A DNA stretch of 64,000 bases from JAWSVE01 sp050633885. Lineage in GTDB: Bacteria; Pseudomonadota; Gammaproteobacteria; Pseudomonadales; Cellvibrionaceae. The notes under the pieces are model-generated. The model was not told where the DNA came from and ran no database searches. It saw only the letters and a list, made by a program, of their open reading frames with translations. Positions 18,120 through 26,912 of this stretch are shown one piece after another. The translations under genes and the position numbers were made by a program. The DNA lies in NCBI GenBank assembly GCA_050633885.1, contig JBOEHK010000005.1, positions 62,001 through 126,000 of the forward strand, given 5' to 3'. Each line of letters starts with the position of its first letter. The first letter of the stretch is position 1.

Positions 18120-21100
18120 CACCTCTTATAAAAATGATTGTGAGAAATTCACTGCCTCACAACTGGTCTTACTATCTCGAGCAAAAACGCTAGATTGCGT
18201 AGAGAGCGTTGGTCTTGCCGTTTGCGATTTTTTTAATTTTCCTCATTTATGCGTTTATGATTTTATCCAAGAAAAAGAATATTACATTAGGGTATTGGAT
18301 ATAAATAATAAAAAAATAAAAGAAAAAGATGAAAGAAACTCATTTTCAATAAAATTACCTTTTAAAATTCGGTCTCACCTCGAACTATACCAAAAGATAA
18401 ATTTTTCTGACTCAAAAAAATACGAAATTCTTAACTCATCAACACCGACCAAAACTTTGCTGCTTCCTCTGAAAAGCAACAATCAGAAAGTCGGATGCAT
18501 CATTTTTGAAAGTCAATTCACCGACAAAAAAAACAAAAAGTATATTTCACAACTAACATCTGCATGCAGTAAAACATTAAAAAGGATTCAACATCATCAA
18601 CATAATATTAATTTAACAAAAACAACTCACCAGTTATTTGACAATTCCAATGAAGCTTTTTGCCGTTGGACAAAAGACAATGGATGGACTTTTCTTAACC
18701 CTCATTTATTACACAGAATTGGCTATGACAGCTTAGACTTAAAAATTGCTGATATTTTTGGGAATCAACTCTGTATGGATAAAGAAACTTGGGAATCATG
18801 CCAAGAAAGTTTCAGTAATTCCATTAAATCTGGTAAAAACGCTACTTTAGAATATGAAATTTACTCTCCTACTAAAATACGTCATATCTTTCAAACAAAG
18901 TTGGTGGTACAAAAAAAATCTTCTGAGGGGAATGCTCTTGAAATCACAGGCATCTCAAAAGATATATCCAACACAAAAAAAATATCTCAACAAGCTATCG
19001 CTAATATTGAAATGGATACTTGGTTATTACAATTAAATAGCAAATTATTTAGTCGATCTGACAAGAACGCTATTTTTGACAACCTAAAAGAAATAGGAGA
19101 ACACTTAGGTTTCGACCGCGCATTTATTAGACAACATGAAGACAATCATCAAGCTTCCGTTTATGCAGAATGGTCTAGAGAAGGCGTCACCCCGATTCAA
19201 GAGCTAGCACCAATAATATCAATTCCTTCTCCCACATCATCAGACCAGTATACTTTTGAAAACTTAAAATCATCTAAGCTTCCTGATAATTTAAAAGATG
19301 CTGCTATTAAAGGTGATTATCAATCGCAAATATTTTCACCTATGTATATTAACGGGGAGTATACGGGTTACTTCGTTTTACAAAAAAAAGAGTCCTCAGT
19401 ATTTTCTGAACTTTTGATAAGATGCGCTCATATAATTGCTGACACGTTCAGCATGGTAGTAGCAAAAGAAAAGATCTTATCGAAACTAGAATCCAGTAAA
19501 GAAAGATTTCAGCTTGCGATGGAAGCCGCATCCTATGGGCTTTGGGAATTAAATCTTATTACAAACCATATCTATCTTAATCATACTTATTACTCAATGC
19601 TGGGTTATGGCCCCGAGATCCATCGAGAGCCTCATCCACTTGACCTTGTCAACATTCACATTGACGATAGAGATAAAGTTTTACAATTTATTGAACAGTT
19701 ACGCCTTAACAAATCTGATGATACGCCTTACGAATCGCGACACTTTTCCGTTGACGGAGAACTCATTTGGATTCTTACTCGAGGAAAAGTAATCAAATGG
19801 GATGATACTGGTAAGCCTGTTTTAGCCACTGGCACACTGACCAATATCTCTCATTTAAAAAAATCCCAAATGAATTTACAACTCGCTTACCAAGAAGCTC
19901 AATCTGCACGAATTGCAAAAGGCGAGTTTTTGGCTCGAATGAGCCATGAAATACGAACACCAATGAACGCTATTATTGGAATGTCCTATCTTGCACTACA
20001 AACGGAACTAAACGAAACACAACATCAGTACATAACTGAGATTGATACAGCTGCGAAATCGCTTCTACAAATCATTGATGACATCTTGGACTTGTCTAAA
20101 ATCGAGGCCGGAAAGTTAATTATAGAACCTCATCCGTTTAATATCATGAAGCACATGGAACGGCTTAACTCTCGATACAAACCACTTGCAGAAAATAAAC
20201 AACTCACATTTGATATAAGTCTTGACCACACCATACCTGAAATTGTCACGACTGATTCAACACGGTTACGTCAAATCCTCAACAACTTAATAGGTAATGC
20301 CATTAAGTTCACGGACAAAGGATCAGTGCATCTTGATGTCAAAATGAATCAATCTAGTCAAGACGAAATATCCTTTATCGTCTCCGATACAGGAATAGGT
20401 CTAGAGCCGTCACAACTGAATACGCTATTTGAACCTTTCAATCAGGCTGACGGTTCCTCAACTCGACAGTTTGGTGGAACAGGAATAGGTCTCTCTATAT
20501 CTCGTCATTTAGTCGAGTTAATGGGAGGACGCATTCAAGCAAGCGGGAAAAAAGGGCAAGGCAGTCAATTTAGATTTTCTATCCCCTATAAAACTTTTAG
20601 CGAACCCTCGTTGAAAAATATACCGATCGAGCATGATCAAGAAATCGCAGGTCTTCAGCCGATTCAACAAATTAACGACATCCACAGCGTGTCGACGGAG
20701 ACGGTAGAATCTAATCCATATCAAAACCTTCATGGCAAACACGTTTTATTAGTAGAAGATAATAAAGTCAATCAAAAGGTCGCGGCTGGTACGCTTAAAC
20801 ACCAAAATATACATGTCACCATTGCGAACAATGGTACCGAGGCTGTTTACATCATGAAGGCCAGCGCAAGTGACAAATTCGATTTTATTCTAATGGACAT
20901 TGAAATGCCCTACATGGGAGGCTTTGAAGCAACTCAGACGATTAGAACTCTAGATCGGCACACAGACATTCCTATTATCGCCATGACAGCTAATATCATC
21001 GGTGACCAAAAAGACACATACCTCAATGCAGGTATGAATGATTGCATTTCAAAACCAATCGCTCCTGAAGCGCTCTATGAAATACTCCAACAGCAATTAC

Positions 21101-21123
21101 AGCCACTAAAAATTCATAATTAA
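18109..21123 (+). CDS. Hybrid sensor histidine kinase, second of a tandem pair
   Basis: 1004 residues, the same length and domain order as the preceding gene: N-terminal GAF-like region, PAS (about 180-290), GAF-like (about 300-455), PAS/PAC (about 465-585), HisKA with His613 in M-S-H-E-I-R-T-P-M-N-A, HATPase (N-N-L-I-G-N-A-I-K-F, D-T-G-I-G-L, G-G-T-G-I-G-L-S-I) and receiver with Asp930 (M-D-I-E-M-P-Y). No membrane helix and no HPt. The kinase cores align closely with those of the partner while the first 450 residues have diverged strongly, as expected for an old tandem duplication with sensor specialisation. The ATG lies inside the last codons of the upstream kinase, which suggests translational coupling. 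Confidence 0.93.
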   Translation: MDNNTSYKNDCEKFTASQLVLLSRAKTLDCVESVGLAVCDFFNFPHLCVYDFIQEKEYYIRVLDINNKKIKEKDERNSFSIKLPFKIRSHLELYQKINFSDSKKYEILNSSTPTKTLLLPLKSNNQKVGCIIFESQFTDKKNKKYISQLTSACSKTLKRIQHHQHNINLTKTTHQLFDNSNEAFCRWTKDNGWTFLNPHLLHRIGYDSLDLKIADIFGNQLCMDKETWESCQESFSNSIKSGKNATLEYEIYSPTKIRHIFQTKLVVQKKSSEGNALEITGISKDISNTKKISQQAIANIEMDTWLLQLNSKLFSRSDKNAIFDNLKEIGEHLGFDRAFIRQHEDNHQASVYAEWSREGVTPIQELAPIISIPSPTSSDQYTFENLKSSKLPDNLKDAAIKGDYQSQIFSPMYINGEYTGYFVLQKKESSVFSELLIRCAHIIADTFSMVVAKEKILSKLESSKERFQLAMEAASYGLWELNLITNHIYLNHTYYSMLGYGPEIHREPHPLDLVNIHIDDRDKVLQFIEQLRLNKSDDTPYESRHFSVDGELIWILTRGKVIKWDDTGKPVLATGTLTNISHLKKSQMNLQLAYQEAQSARIAKGEFLARMSHEIRTPMNAIIGMSYLALQTELNETQHQYITEIDTAAKSLLQIIDDILDLSKIEAGKLIIEPHPFNIMKHMERLNSRYKPLAENKQLTFDISLDHTIPEIVTTDSTRLRQILNNLIGNAIKFTDKGSVHLDVKMNQSSQDEISFIVSDTGIGLEPSQLNTLFEPFNQADGSSTRQFGGTGIGLSISRHLVELMGGRIQASGKKGQGSQFRFSIPYKTFSEPSLKNIPIEHDQEIAGLQPIQQINDIHSVSTETVESNPYQNLHGKHVLLVEDNKVNQKVAAGTLKHQNIHVTIANNGTEAVYIMKASASDKFDFILMDIEMPYMGGFEATQTIRTLDRHTDIPIIAMTANIIGDQKDTYLNAGMNDCISKPIAPEALYEILQQQLQPLKIHN

Positions 21124-21124
21124 T

Positions 21125-21150
21125 GCGCTATCGACCTGACAGAGCGCTAC
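21125..21150 (-). repeat. Possible REP-like palindrome next to a RAYT gene
   Basis: Reading the minus strand from 21150, GTAG is followed by the dyad (G)CGCT-13 nt-AGCG(C). A GTAG tetranucleotide before a short imperfect palindrome is the form of REP elements mobilised or recognised by RAYT proteins. The RAYT gene begins 78 bp away. The same dyad with the TTTTT at 21163-21167 might instead help terminate the kinase transcript. Only one copy was noticed in the window. Confidence 0.3.
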
Positions 21151-21227
21151 GATCTGCTACGCTTTTTATAGAGAGCGATCAATAAGGTCATACCCATTGT
21201 ATTTTGTGAAAGGAAGAAGGCAACTGA

Positions 21228-22139
21228 ATGGCACGTTTACCGAGATATTACCTACCACATCATCCTCAGCATATTATTGTCAGAGGTAACAACGGCTGCG
21301 ATATTTTTAGGCGATCAGAGGATTATGAATATTATTTGCTGCAACTGAAAAAAGCCTGTGAAAAACATCATTGTGATCTTCATGCTTATGCATTAATGGC
21401 AAATCACGTCCATTTGCTGATCACGCCTAGAACGGAAAAAAGTATCGGCAAAGCAATGCAAATGATTGGTCGTTATTACGTTCAGTATTTTAATCAATCG
21501 TATGAACGTAGCGGTACGTTATGGGAAGGACGCTATAAAGCAACCGTTGTCGACGCCGAAAATTATTTATTGTCATGCTCTCGCTATATCGAACTCAATC
21601 CCGTTCGATCAGGTCTTGTTAGCGACCCTTCGGAATACCCTTGGACAAGTTACCATGCAAATGCACTAGGAAAAACAAGTTATCTTCTAACACCTTCAGA
21701 ACAATATGCTTCATTGGGTGAAATGAAAGAAGCTCAACAATCAGTCTATCGATCTCTTTTTAACGTCAACCTTTCCGAAAGCATCATCAAAGAAATTCGA
21801 GAAGCCACAAACAAAGCTTGGGTGTTAGGTGATAAAAACTTTAAAGAAAAAATTGCAGGGTTAGTTAATCGCAGAACCGAGCCAAAACCACGCGGTGGAG
21901 ATAGACGCTCAAGTGCTTTTAAAGCGAAGCGTCGAACTTCATTTTTAGATCAATCTGTATCAGGAGAAATGAAAAGCACTCAAGACGCTTACCCATCGGA
22001 TTCTCGCCCTTCAGCATCATCACAATCGGCTGAAGAGCTTAAAGAAAATAATTTTGAAGAGATGACGCAGGAAGAAGTACAACCGCCAATATTTTCAACA
22101 ACAAAACCTACTCAACCATCACATCCTAGATCTTTTTAA
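21228..22139 (+). CDS. REP-associated tyrosine transposase (RAYT, Y1/HUH family)
   Basis: A 303-residue protein with an N-terminal Y1 transposase domain (residues 1-150). The N terminus is M-A-R-L-P-R-Y-Y-L-P; the metal-binding HUH motif is N-H60-V-H62-L-L; the candidate catalytic tyrosine is in G-R-Y-Y-V-Q-Y-F-N (83-89). The RAYT signatures L-W-E-G-R-Y-K and Y-I-E-L-N-P-V-R follow. The last 130 residues are basic then acidic, low-complexity, and probably disordered. RAYTs are domesticated relatives of IS200/IS605 transposases that nick single-stranded REP DNA. No flanking IS ends or target duplications were seen, so it looks like a fixed chromosomal gene. A GGAAG-type ribosome-binding site precedes the ATG. 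Confidence 0.9.
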   Translation: MARLPRYYLPHHPQHIIVRGNNGCDIFRRSEDYEYYLLQLKKACEKHHCDLHAYALMANHVHLLITPRTEKSIGKAMQMIGRYYVQYFNQSYERSGTLWEGRYKATVVDAENYLLSCSRYIELNPVRSGLVSDPSEYPWTSYHANALGKTSYLLTPSEQYASLGEMKEAQQSVYRSLFNVNLSESIIKEIREATNKAWVLGDKNFKEKIAGLVNRRTEPKPRGGDRRSSAFKAKRRTSFLDQSVSGEMKSTQDAYPSDSRPSASSQSAEELKENNFEEMTQEEVQPPIFSTTKPTQPSHPRSF

Positions 22140-22234
22140 TCAATAACTCGCTGACACATTGCAGTAAAATCGGATCTAAAAATAGATGAAAAAGGCGAAT
22201 AAAAGGGGTGTCACCAATCCAATGACGCCACCAA

Positions 22235-22723
22235 TTATAAATAGCCACCGCGAAGATAGATTAAAGGACTTCTATCTTCGCTACTCGATTGAGCCTTTTC
22301 AATATCACCAATAATAATGGTATGAGTCCCATAAGAAATTTTTTGTGTCACCCTACAAATAAAATTAGCTAACGCACCCTCTAAATAGGGTACTCCCTCA
22401 CCGTCTTTATCTGCCCACCGGCCCACTAAAAATCTATCTTCATCTTCAGGTGTAAATGCACAGCGATCGGACACCGCTTGCTGCTCTTTACTTAGTACAT
22501 TGACACTGAAGCGATCCGTTGAAGCGAATGATTTATTCGTGGTTGAATCGTCGTGCAATGAAACTAATAGGGACGGAGGATCATCTGAAATTGATGTCAT
22601 CGACGTCACCGTCATTGCATGGCAAACACCATCACTGCTTCGAGTTGCAATAACAGTGACACCGCTGGCCAAATGCCGCATACCTGCTCGCATCCCTTCC
22701 GCTAAATCTTGATGATCAATCAT
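22235..22723 (-). CDS. Flavin reductase family protein (FMN-binding split barrel)
   Basis: 162 residues. The N-terminal M-R-H-L-A-S-G-V-T-V-I-A-T and A-M-T-V-T-S-M-T-S-I-S-D-D-P-P-S-L-L-V-S blocks and the C-terminal P-L-I-Y-L-R-G-G-Y are hallmarks of the DIM6/NTAB flavin reductase family. Members use NAD(P)H to reduce FMN or FAD, often for a partner monooxygenase. No such partner is adjacent. The gene lies 35 bp after lhgO on the same strand, so the two are probably cotranscribed. The physiological flavin acceptor is unknown. Confidence 0.88.
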   Translation of the reverse strand: MIDHQDLAEGMRAGMRHLASGVTVIATRSSDGVCHAMTVTSMTSISDDPPSLLVSLHDDSTTNKSFASTDRFSVNVLSKEQQAVSDRCAFTPEDEDRFLVGRWADKDGEGVPYLEGALANFICRVTQKISYGTHTIIIGDIEKAQSSSEDRSPLIYLRGGYL

Positions 22724-22758
22724 ATTTCGCCCAATAGTATAATTTCATTTAAAATTCG

Positions 22759-23955
22759 TTAAATCGAAAAGTTCGCTATTTTATCACAGAGGTGTTGCCC
22801 GATAGAGAGAGACGAAGTTGCAGCAGGCGAGGGAGCATTACAGACATGTAAACTACGAGAGGTTTCAGCAAACAGAAAATCACTCACCAGCTCACCTGAC
22901 GCCCTAACCGCTTGCGCTCGAATTCCGGCAGGATAGGCTGTCAAATCTGATGACTGAATACTCGGACAATATTGTTGAACTCGTCGCACATATCTTTCTT
23001 TTATTAGAGAATCCGCAATTTCATTAAACGCATACCGTTTATGTTTCCAACCCATTTTCCAAAAACCTGAAAAAGCTAAAGAATCAAAACTGTCTTGAAA
23101 ATTAATTCGAACACTCGGTTTATAATTTTCTCTATTCCAGCCGACTACAGCATTTGGCCCAACCGTCATATCACCGTTCATCATTGGAGTGATATGCACC
23201 CCCAAAAAAGGAACAGAGGGATCTGGAACAGGGTAAATCGGAATATCAACAATATGCTTTTTATCACCCTTCACCTGATAGTACTCACCACGTATCGGTA
23301 TAATTTTAAAATCTGTTTTTATCTCCATCATGCCTGCAACACGATCAGCCTGTAATCCACAACAAGCAATAAGGTATTTTGCTCTATAAGTATTCTTTTC
23401 AGAGACTAATTCTATCGATTCTTTTTTCTCGATAATCTTTATTATTTTAGTAGAGAAAACAATTTCCCCACCTATTTTTTTAAAATTATTGGCGTAGCTT
23501 TCTGTAACATCAGCATAATTGACAATACCCGTATTGCGCACAAAAATTGCCGCTTTACCTCCGACATTCGATTCTTTTTCTCTCAGTTCACCTTTACTCA
23601 AGAACTCGACTGGTACGCCGTTAGCCTGACTTAATTCAAATAAATCATTCAACGCTTGTAATTCTTTTTGATGAGTAGCGACAATCAACTTACCTGTTAT
23701 TTTAAAGGGAACGTCATTCTCCAAACAATATTTTTGTAGATCTTGAGCTCCTTGTCGGCAAAAATTAGCCTTGTAACTACCCGGTTTATAATAAATACCA
23801 GAATGAATAACACCGCTATTGTGACCAGTCTGATGCAAGGCAATGTTTTTTTCTTTTTCTATCACCAATACTTTTCGAAGGGGAAATTTTTTCTTAATTT
23901 GCATGGCTGTAGACAAACCCACTATGCCTGCACCAAGAATAATATAATCAAACAT
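22759..23955 (-). CDS. lhgO: L-2-hydroxyglutarate oxidase
   Basis: A 398-residue FAD protein of the DAO superfamily. The N-terminal dinucleotide motif is I-L-G-A-G-I-V-G-L-S-T-A (residues 6-17). The G-H-N-S-G-V-I-H-S-G-I-Y-Y segment (about 44-56) is the LhgO signature around the flavin. I-I-P-I-R-G-E-Y-Y near 218 and a C-terminal N-A-P-S-P-A-A-T-S-S-L-S-I-G complete the match. LhgO oxidises L-2-hydroxyglutarate to 2-oxoglutarate and feeds electrons to the membrane quinone pool. It follows purU by 84 bp on the same strand. AT-rich codon use in the middle third is slightly stronger than in its neighbours. Confidence 0.92.
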   Translation of the reverse strand: MFDYIILGAGIVGLSTAMQIKKKFPLRKVLVIEKEKNIALHQTGHNSGVIHSGIYYKPGSYKANFCRQGAQDLQKYCLENDVPFKITGKLIVATHQKELQALNDLFELSQANGVPVEFLSKGELREKESNVGGKAAIFVRNTGIVNYADVTESYANNFKKIGGEIVFSTKIIKIIEKKESIELVSEKNTYRAKYLIACCGLQADRVAGMMEIKTDFKIIPIRGEYYQVKGDKKHIVDIPIYPVPDPSVPFLGVHITPMMNGDMTVGPNAVVGWNRENYKPSVRINFQDSFDSLAFSGFWKMGWKHKRYAFNEIADSLIKERYVRRVQQYCPSIQSSDLTAYPAGIRAQAVRASGELVSDFLFAETSRSLHVCNAPSPAATSSLSIGQHLCDKIANFSI

Positions 23956-24039
23956 AAGCCAACACTGAAGATATCAACGAAAATTTTTTAACATCAAACA
24001 ATTGAAAACAAACATCAACAATGTATTTGCAGCATTAAA

Positions 24040-24909
24040 CTATCGATTAAAAACAACCGTTTTGTGGCCATTAATTAAAATTCTATGTTCAGCATGCCAT
24101 CTCACTGCTCGTTGCAAAACAACGGCTTCTATGTCCCTGCCAATCTCAACTAATTGATCCGCCGTACTTGCATGAGTCACACGCTCAACAGCCTGTTCAA
24201 TAATCGGCCCTTCATCAAGGTCAGCCGTCACATAATGTGCTGTCGCACCAATCAGTTTAACGCCTCTAGCATGAGCTTGATGGTAAGGCCTTGCCCCTTT
24301 AAAACCAGGTAAAAACGAATGGTGAATATTAATTGCTCGCCCAGAAATATTTTCACAAAAATCATCACTCAGAATTTGCATGTAACGAGCGAGCACTAAT
24401 AGGTCTGATTGAGTTTCAGCAAAAATGTTATAAATCTTCTTTTCTTGCTGCACTTTATCCAAACCCGTTACGGGGAAGTAATGATAAGGAAGGTTATACC
24501 ACTCAACCAATGGTCTCATGTCCTCATGATTAGAAACAACGCCCACTATATCAATGGGTAGCGAACCAAGCTTCCAGCTATTCAACAAGGAATTTAAACA
24601 ATGGCCCCACTTCGAAACCGCTATTAAAACTTTAGGTCGATAGCATGAATCATTGAGCTGCCAGTGCATTTGAGATTTCTCAGCTACTTTAGAGAATTGT
24701 TTCGTGACATGATCAATCGAAAAGTCGTTATCGGAGCCACACCACTCAAAAACACATCGCATAAAAAACTGTTGCGTTTCCACATCATTAAACTGGGATG
24801 ACTCCTGAATATTAAATCCACTTTCTCTAAAAAAATCTGCCACATCTGCAACAATACCGGGGCGATCCACGCAACTTAGTTTTAGTATTAGTTTTTTCTC
24901 TTTACCCAT
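24040..24909 (-). CDS. purU: Formyltetrahydrofolate deformylase
   Basis: From the ATG at 24909 the protein is 289 residues; a GTG six codons upstream (24927) is an alternative. An N-terminal ACT domain begins L-K-L-S-C-V-D-R-P-G-I-V-A-D-V. The catalytic formyl-transferase fold contains I-N-I-H-H-S-F-L-P-G-F-K-G-A-R-P-Y-H-Q-A and T-A-H-Y-V-T-A-D-L-D-E-G-P-I-I, with the conserved Asn/His/Asp triad. PurU hydrolyses 10-formyl-THF to formate and THF, balancing one-carbon pools. It is divergent from the acyl-CoA ligase across a 300-bp gap. Confidence 0.95.
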   Translation of the reverse strand: MGKEKKLILKLSCVDRPGIVADVADFFRESGFNIQESSQFNDVETQQFFMRCVFEWCGSDNDFSIDHVTKQFSKVAEKSQMHWQLNDSCYRPKVLIAVSKWGHCLNSLLNSWKLGSLPIDIVGVVSNHEDMRPLVEWYNLPYHYFPVTGLDKVQQEKKIYNIFAETQSDLLVLARYMQILSDDFCENISGRAINIHHSFLPGFKGARPYHQAHARGVKLIGATAHYVTADLDEGPIIEQAVERVTHASTADQLVEIGRDIEAVVLQRAVRWHAEHRILINGHKTVVFNR

Positions 24910-25086
24910 AGCTTTACATAAACCCACTTAAAGTATGTTTCATTAGAAACCATTTATCATGAAGAAAACGACTCTTTAATGGCAATTATTAACATCTTAT
25001 TCTCAAACATTAGCAGTAAAATTCACCAATTTAGCCTGATCTTAGCCCCTTTGCTAACAATGCAGGTACACTAACCGCTAAAATGT

Positions 25087-25131
25087 TTATCATATTGCCT
25101 TTATGGAATACTACGAATCCGTATATGATAA
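25087..25131. repeat. 9-bp inverted repeat in the purU / acyl-CoA ligase divergent region
   Basis: TTATCATAT at 25087-25095 and its exact reverse complement ATATGATAA at 25123-25131, 27 bp between the arms. It lies about 90-130 bp upstream of the acyl-CoA ligase ATG and could be an operator for either divergent gene. The remaining DNA of this gap shows nothing else clear, apart from a good AGGGGA ribosome-binding site at 25208-25213. Confidence 0.4.
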
Positions 25132-25216
25132 GTAGACAAACCACAGTCTATAGAATCAACAGCAGTCTAGCTGATAAAACAATAATTGTAATGTAATGAA
25201 GTAGTTAGGGGAAAAT

Positions 25217-26854
25217 ATGCATAGCACAATGATGAACACACCACTCGTACTCACTTCCGTAATGAACTTTGCGGAGAAAGTCTATGGCAACTCAGAAATC
25301 GTCTCGGTGACAGCGGACAACCCTCGCCATCGATATACTTATCGAGATGCGTTTAAACGAGTTCGTCAACTTGGCAATGCACTCAAAACTCTTGGAGCTT
25401 CTTTGGGCGACACGATAGGCACTATGGCATGGAATGATTATCGTCATATAGAGCTTTATTATGCGACAGCCGCTTCAGGCATGATTTGCCATACCGTCAA
25501 CCCTCGACTGTTTGCAGACCAGCTGGAATACATTATTAATCACGGTGAAGATAAATGGCTATTTATTGACATTGCTTTCGTCCCACTATTAGAACCACTG
25601 CAAGAAAAACTGCCGAATGTTAAAGGCTTTATTATCTTAACGAACGAAGCCAATATGCCAGAGACAACCTTGCGAAATGTTCAATGTTACGAAACATTGT
25701 TAGCCGCTGAAAATGATTCCATTGAATGGCCAGAGTTAGATGAAAACCATCCGGCATCCATGTGCTACACATCGGGAACCACTGGCGACCCCAAGGGTGT
25801 TGTTTACAGTCACCGCTCTACAGTAATCCATGCTTATGGTTCTGCCCTACCCGATACATTTGGCGTTTCGGTTAAGGATGTTATTTTACCGATAGTACCC
25901 ATGTTTCATGTGAACGGCTGGGGATTGTGCTATGTGGCGCCGATGGTCGGTAGCAAAATTGTAATGCCAGGACCAAGGATGGGTGATGGTGAGACAGTTT
26001 GCGCTTTAATCAATGAAGAGAAAGTCACATTATCGGCTGGCGTTCCAACCGTTTGGCTAGCCATGATTAACTACATGGAAACCTCCGGAGAGACTGTCGA
26101 TAGTCTAGAGCGTATTACCGTCGGTGGTGCAGCATGCCCATTATCCATCATGAATATTTTAAAAGATAAATACAATGTTGAAGTACGGCATGCATGGGGA
26201 ATGACAGAAACCAGCCCATTAGGTACTTACAACACATTGAAACCCGGAATGGAAAAGCTCAGCAAAGAAGAGCTAGATTTAATTAAAGTGAAGCAGGGTC
26301 GACCCATTTACGGAATCGAAGTTAAAATCGTCGATGAAAACAATAAAGAATTACCGTGGGATGGAAAGTCTTCAGGCGCTGTAAAGGTGAGAGGACCTTG
26401 GGTCACTCAAAGTTATTATAAGAGTGACAAAGTTGCCATTGATGATGATGGCTGGTTTGAGACCGGTGACGTGGCCTGCATTGATGATGAAGGTTATATG
26501 CTCATCACCGACAGAACGAAAGATGTCATTAAATCCGGCGGGGAATGGATATCATCTATCGAACTTGAAAACTTAGCTGTCGACCACCCTAAAGTTGTCG
26601 AAGCCGCCGTTATCGGGGCTTACCACCCCAAATGGACTGAGCGCCCTCTTCTATTAGCCATAGTTAAACCTGGCGAAACATTAACAAAAGAAGAATTATT
26701 AAAATGGTACGACGGTAAAGTTGCTAAATGGTGTATCCCTTCAGACTGTGAGTTTGTCGATGAATTACCTCATACAGCAACAGGAAAACTCAGTAAAAAA
26801 GATTTACGTGATAAATATCATGATTACCAATGGTCGACTGATATTAGTAAGTAA
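25217..26854 (+). CDS. Acyl-CoA ligase of the AlkK/DmdB type (AMP-forming)
   Basis: A 545-residue adenylate-forming enzyme. The P-loop is Y-T-S-G-T-T-G-D-P-K-G (about residues 183-193). Later motifs are A-W-G-M-T-E-T-S-P, the hinge region G-W-F-E-T-G-D, D-R-T-K-D-V-I-K-S-G-G-E-W-I-S, and the catalytic lysine in T-A-T-G-K-L-S-K. The N terminus (M-M-N-T-P-L-V-L-T-S) resembles medium-chain AlkK and the 3-methylthiopropionyl-CoA ligase DmdB of the marine DMSP demethylation pathway; sequence alone does not separate these substrates. No dmdA, dmdC or dmdD gene is in the window. It is followed 58 bp later by the DUF4920 gene. Confidence 0.9.
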   Translation: MHSTMMNTPLVLTSVMNFAEKVYGNSEIVSVTADNPRHRYTYRDAFKRVRQLGNALKTLGASLGDTIGTMAWNDYRHIELYYATAASGMICHTVNPRLFADQLEYIINHGEDKWLFIDIAFVPLLEPLQEKLPNVKGFIILTNEANMPETTLRNVQCYETLLAAENDSIEWPELDENHPASMCYTSGTTGDPKGVVYSHRSTVIHAYGSALPDTFGVSVKDVILPIVPMFHVNGWGLCYVAPMVGSKIVMPGPRMGDGETVCALINEEKVTLSAGVPTVWLAMINYMETSGETVDSLERITVGGAACPLSIMNILKDKYNVEVRHAWGMTETSPLGTYNTLKPGMEKLSKEELDLIKVKQGRPIYGIEVKIVDENNKELPWDGKSSGAVKVRGPWVTQSYYKSDKVAIDDDGWFETGDVACIDDEGYMLITDRTKDVIKSGGEWISSIELENLAVDHPKVVEAAVIGAYHPKWTERPLLLAIVKPGETLTKEELLKWYDGKVAKWCIPSDCEFVDELPHTATGKLSKKDLRDKYHDYQWSTDISK

Positions 26855-26912
26855 TTTTTATTGATGAGCACAGAATAAATTGACCATCTCAACAGACGCG
26901 AGAAAAAAGATT

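Noticed and set aside
24919..24927. Alternative upstream starts for purU
   Set aside because: The ATG at 24919 is out of frame; the GTG at 24927 is possible but adds residues not usual before the ACT domain.
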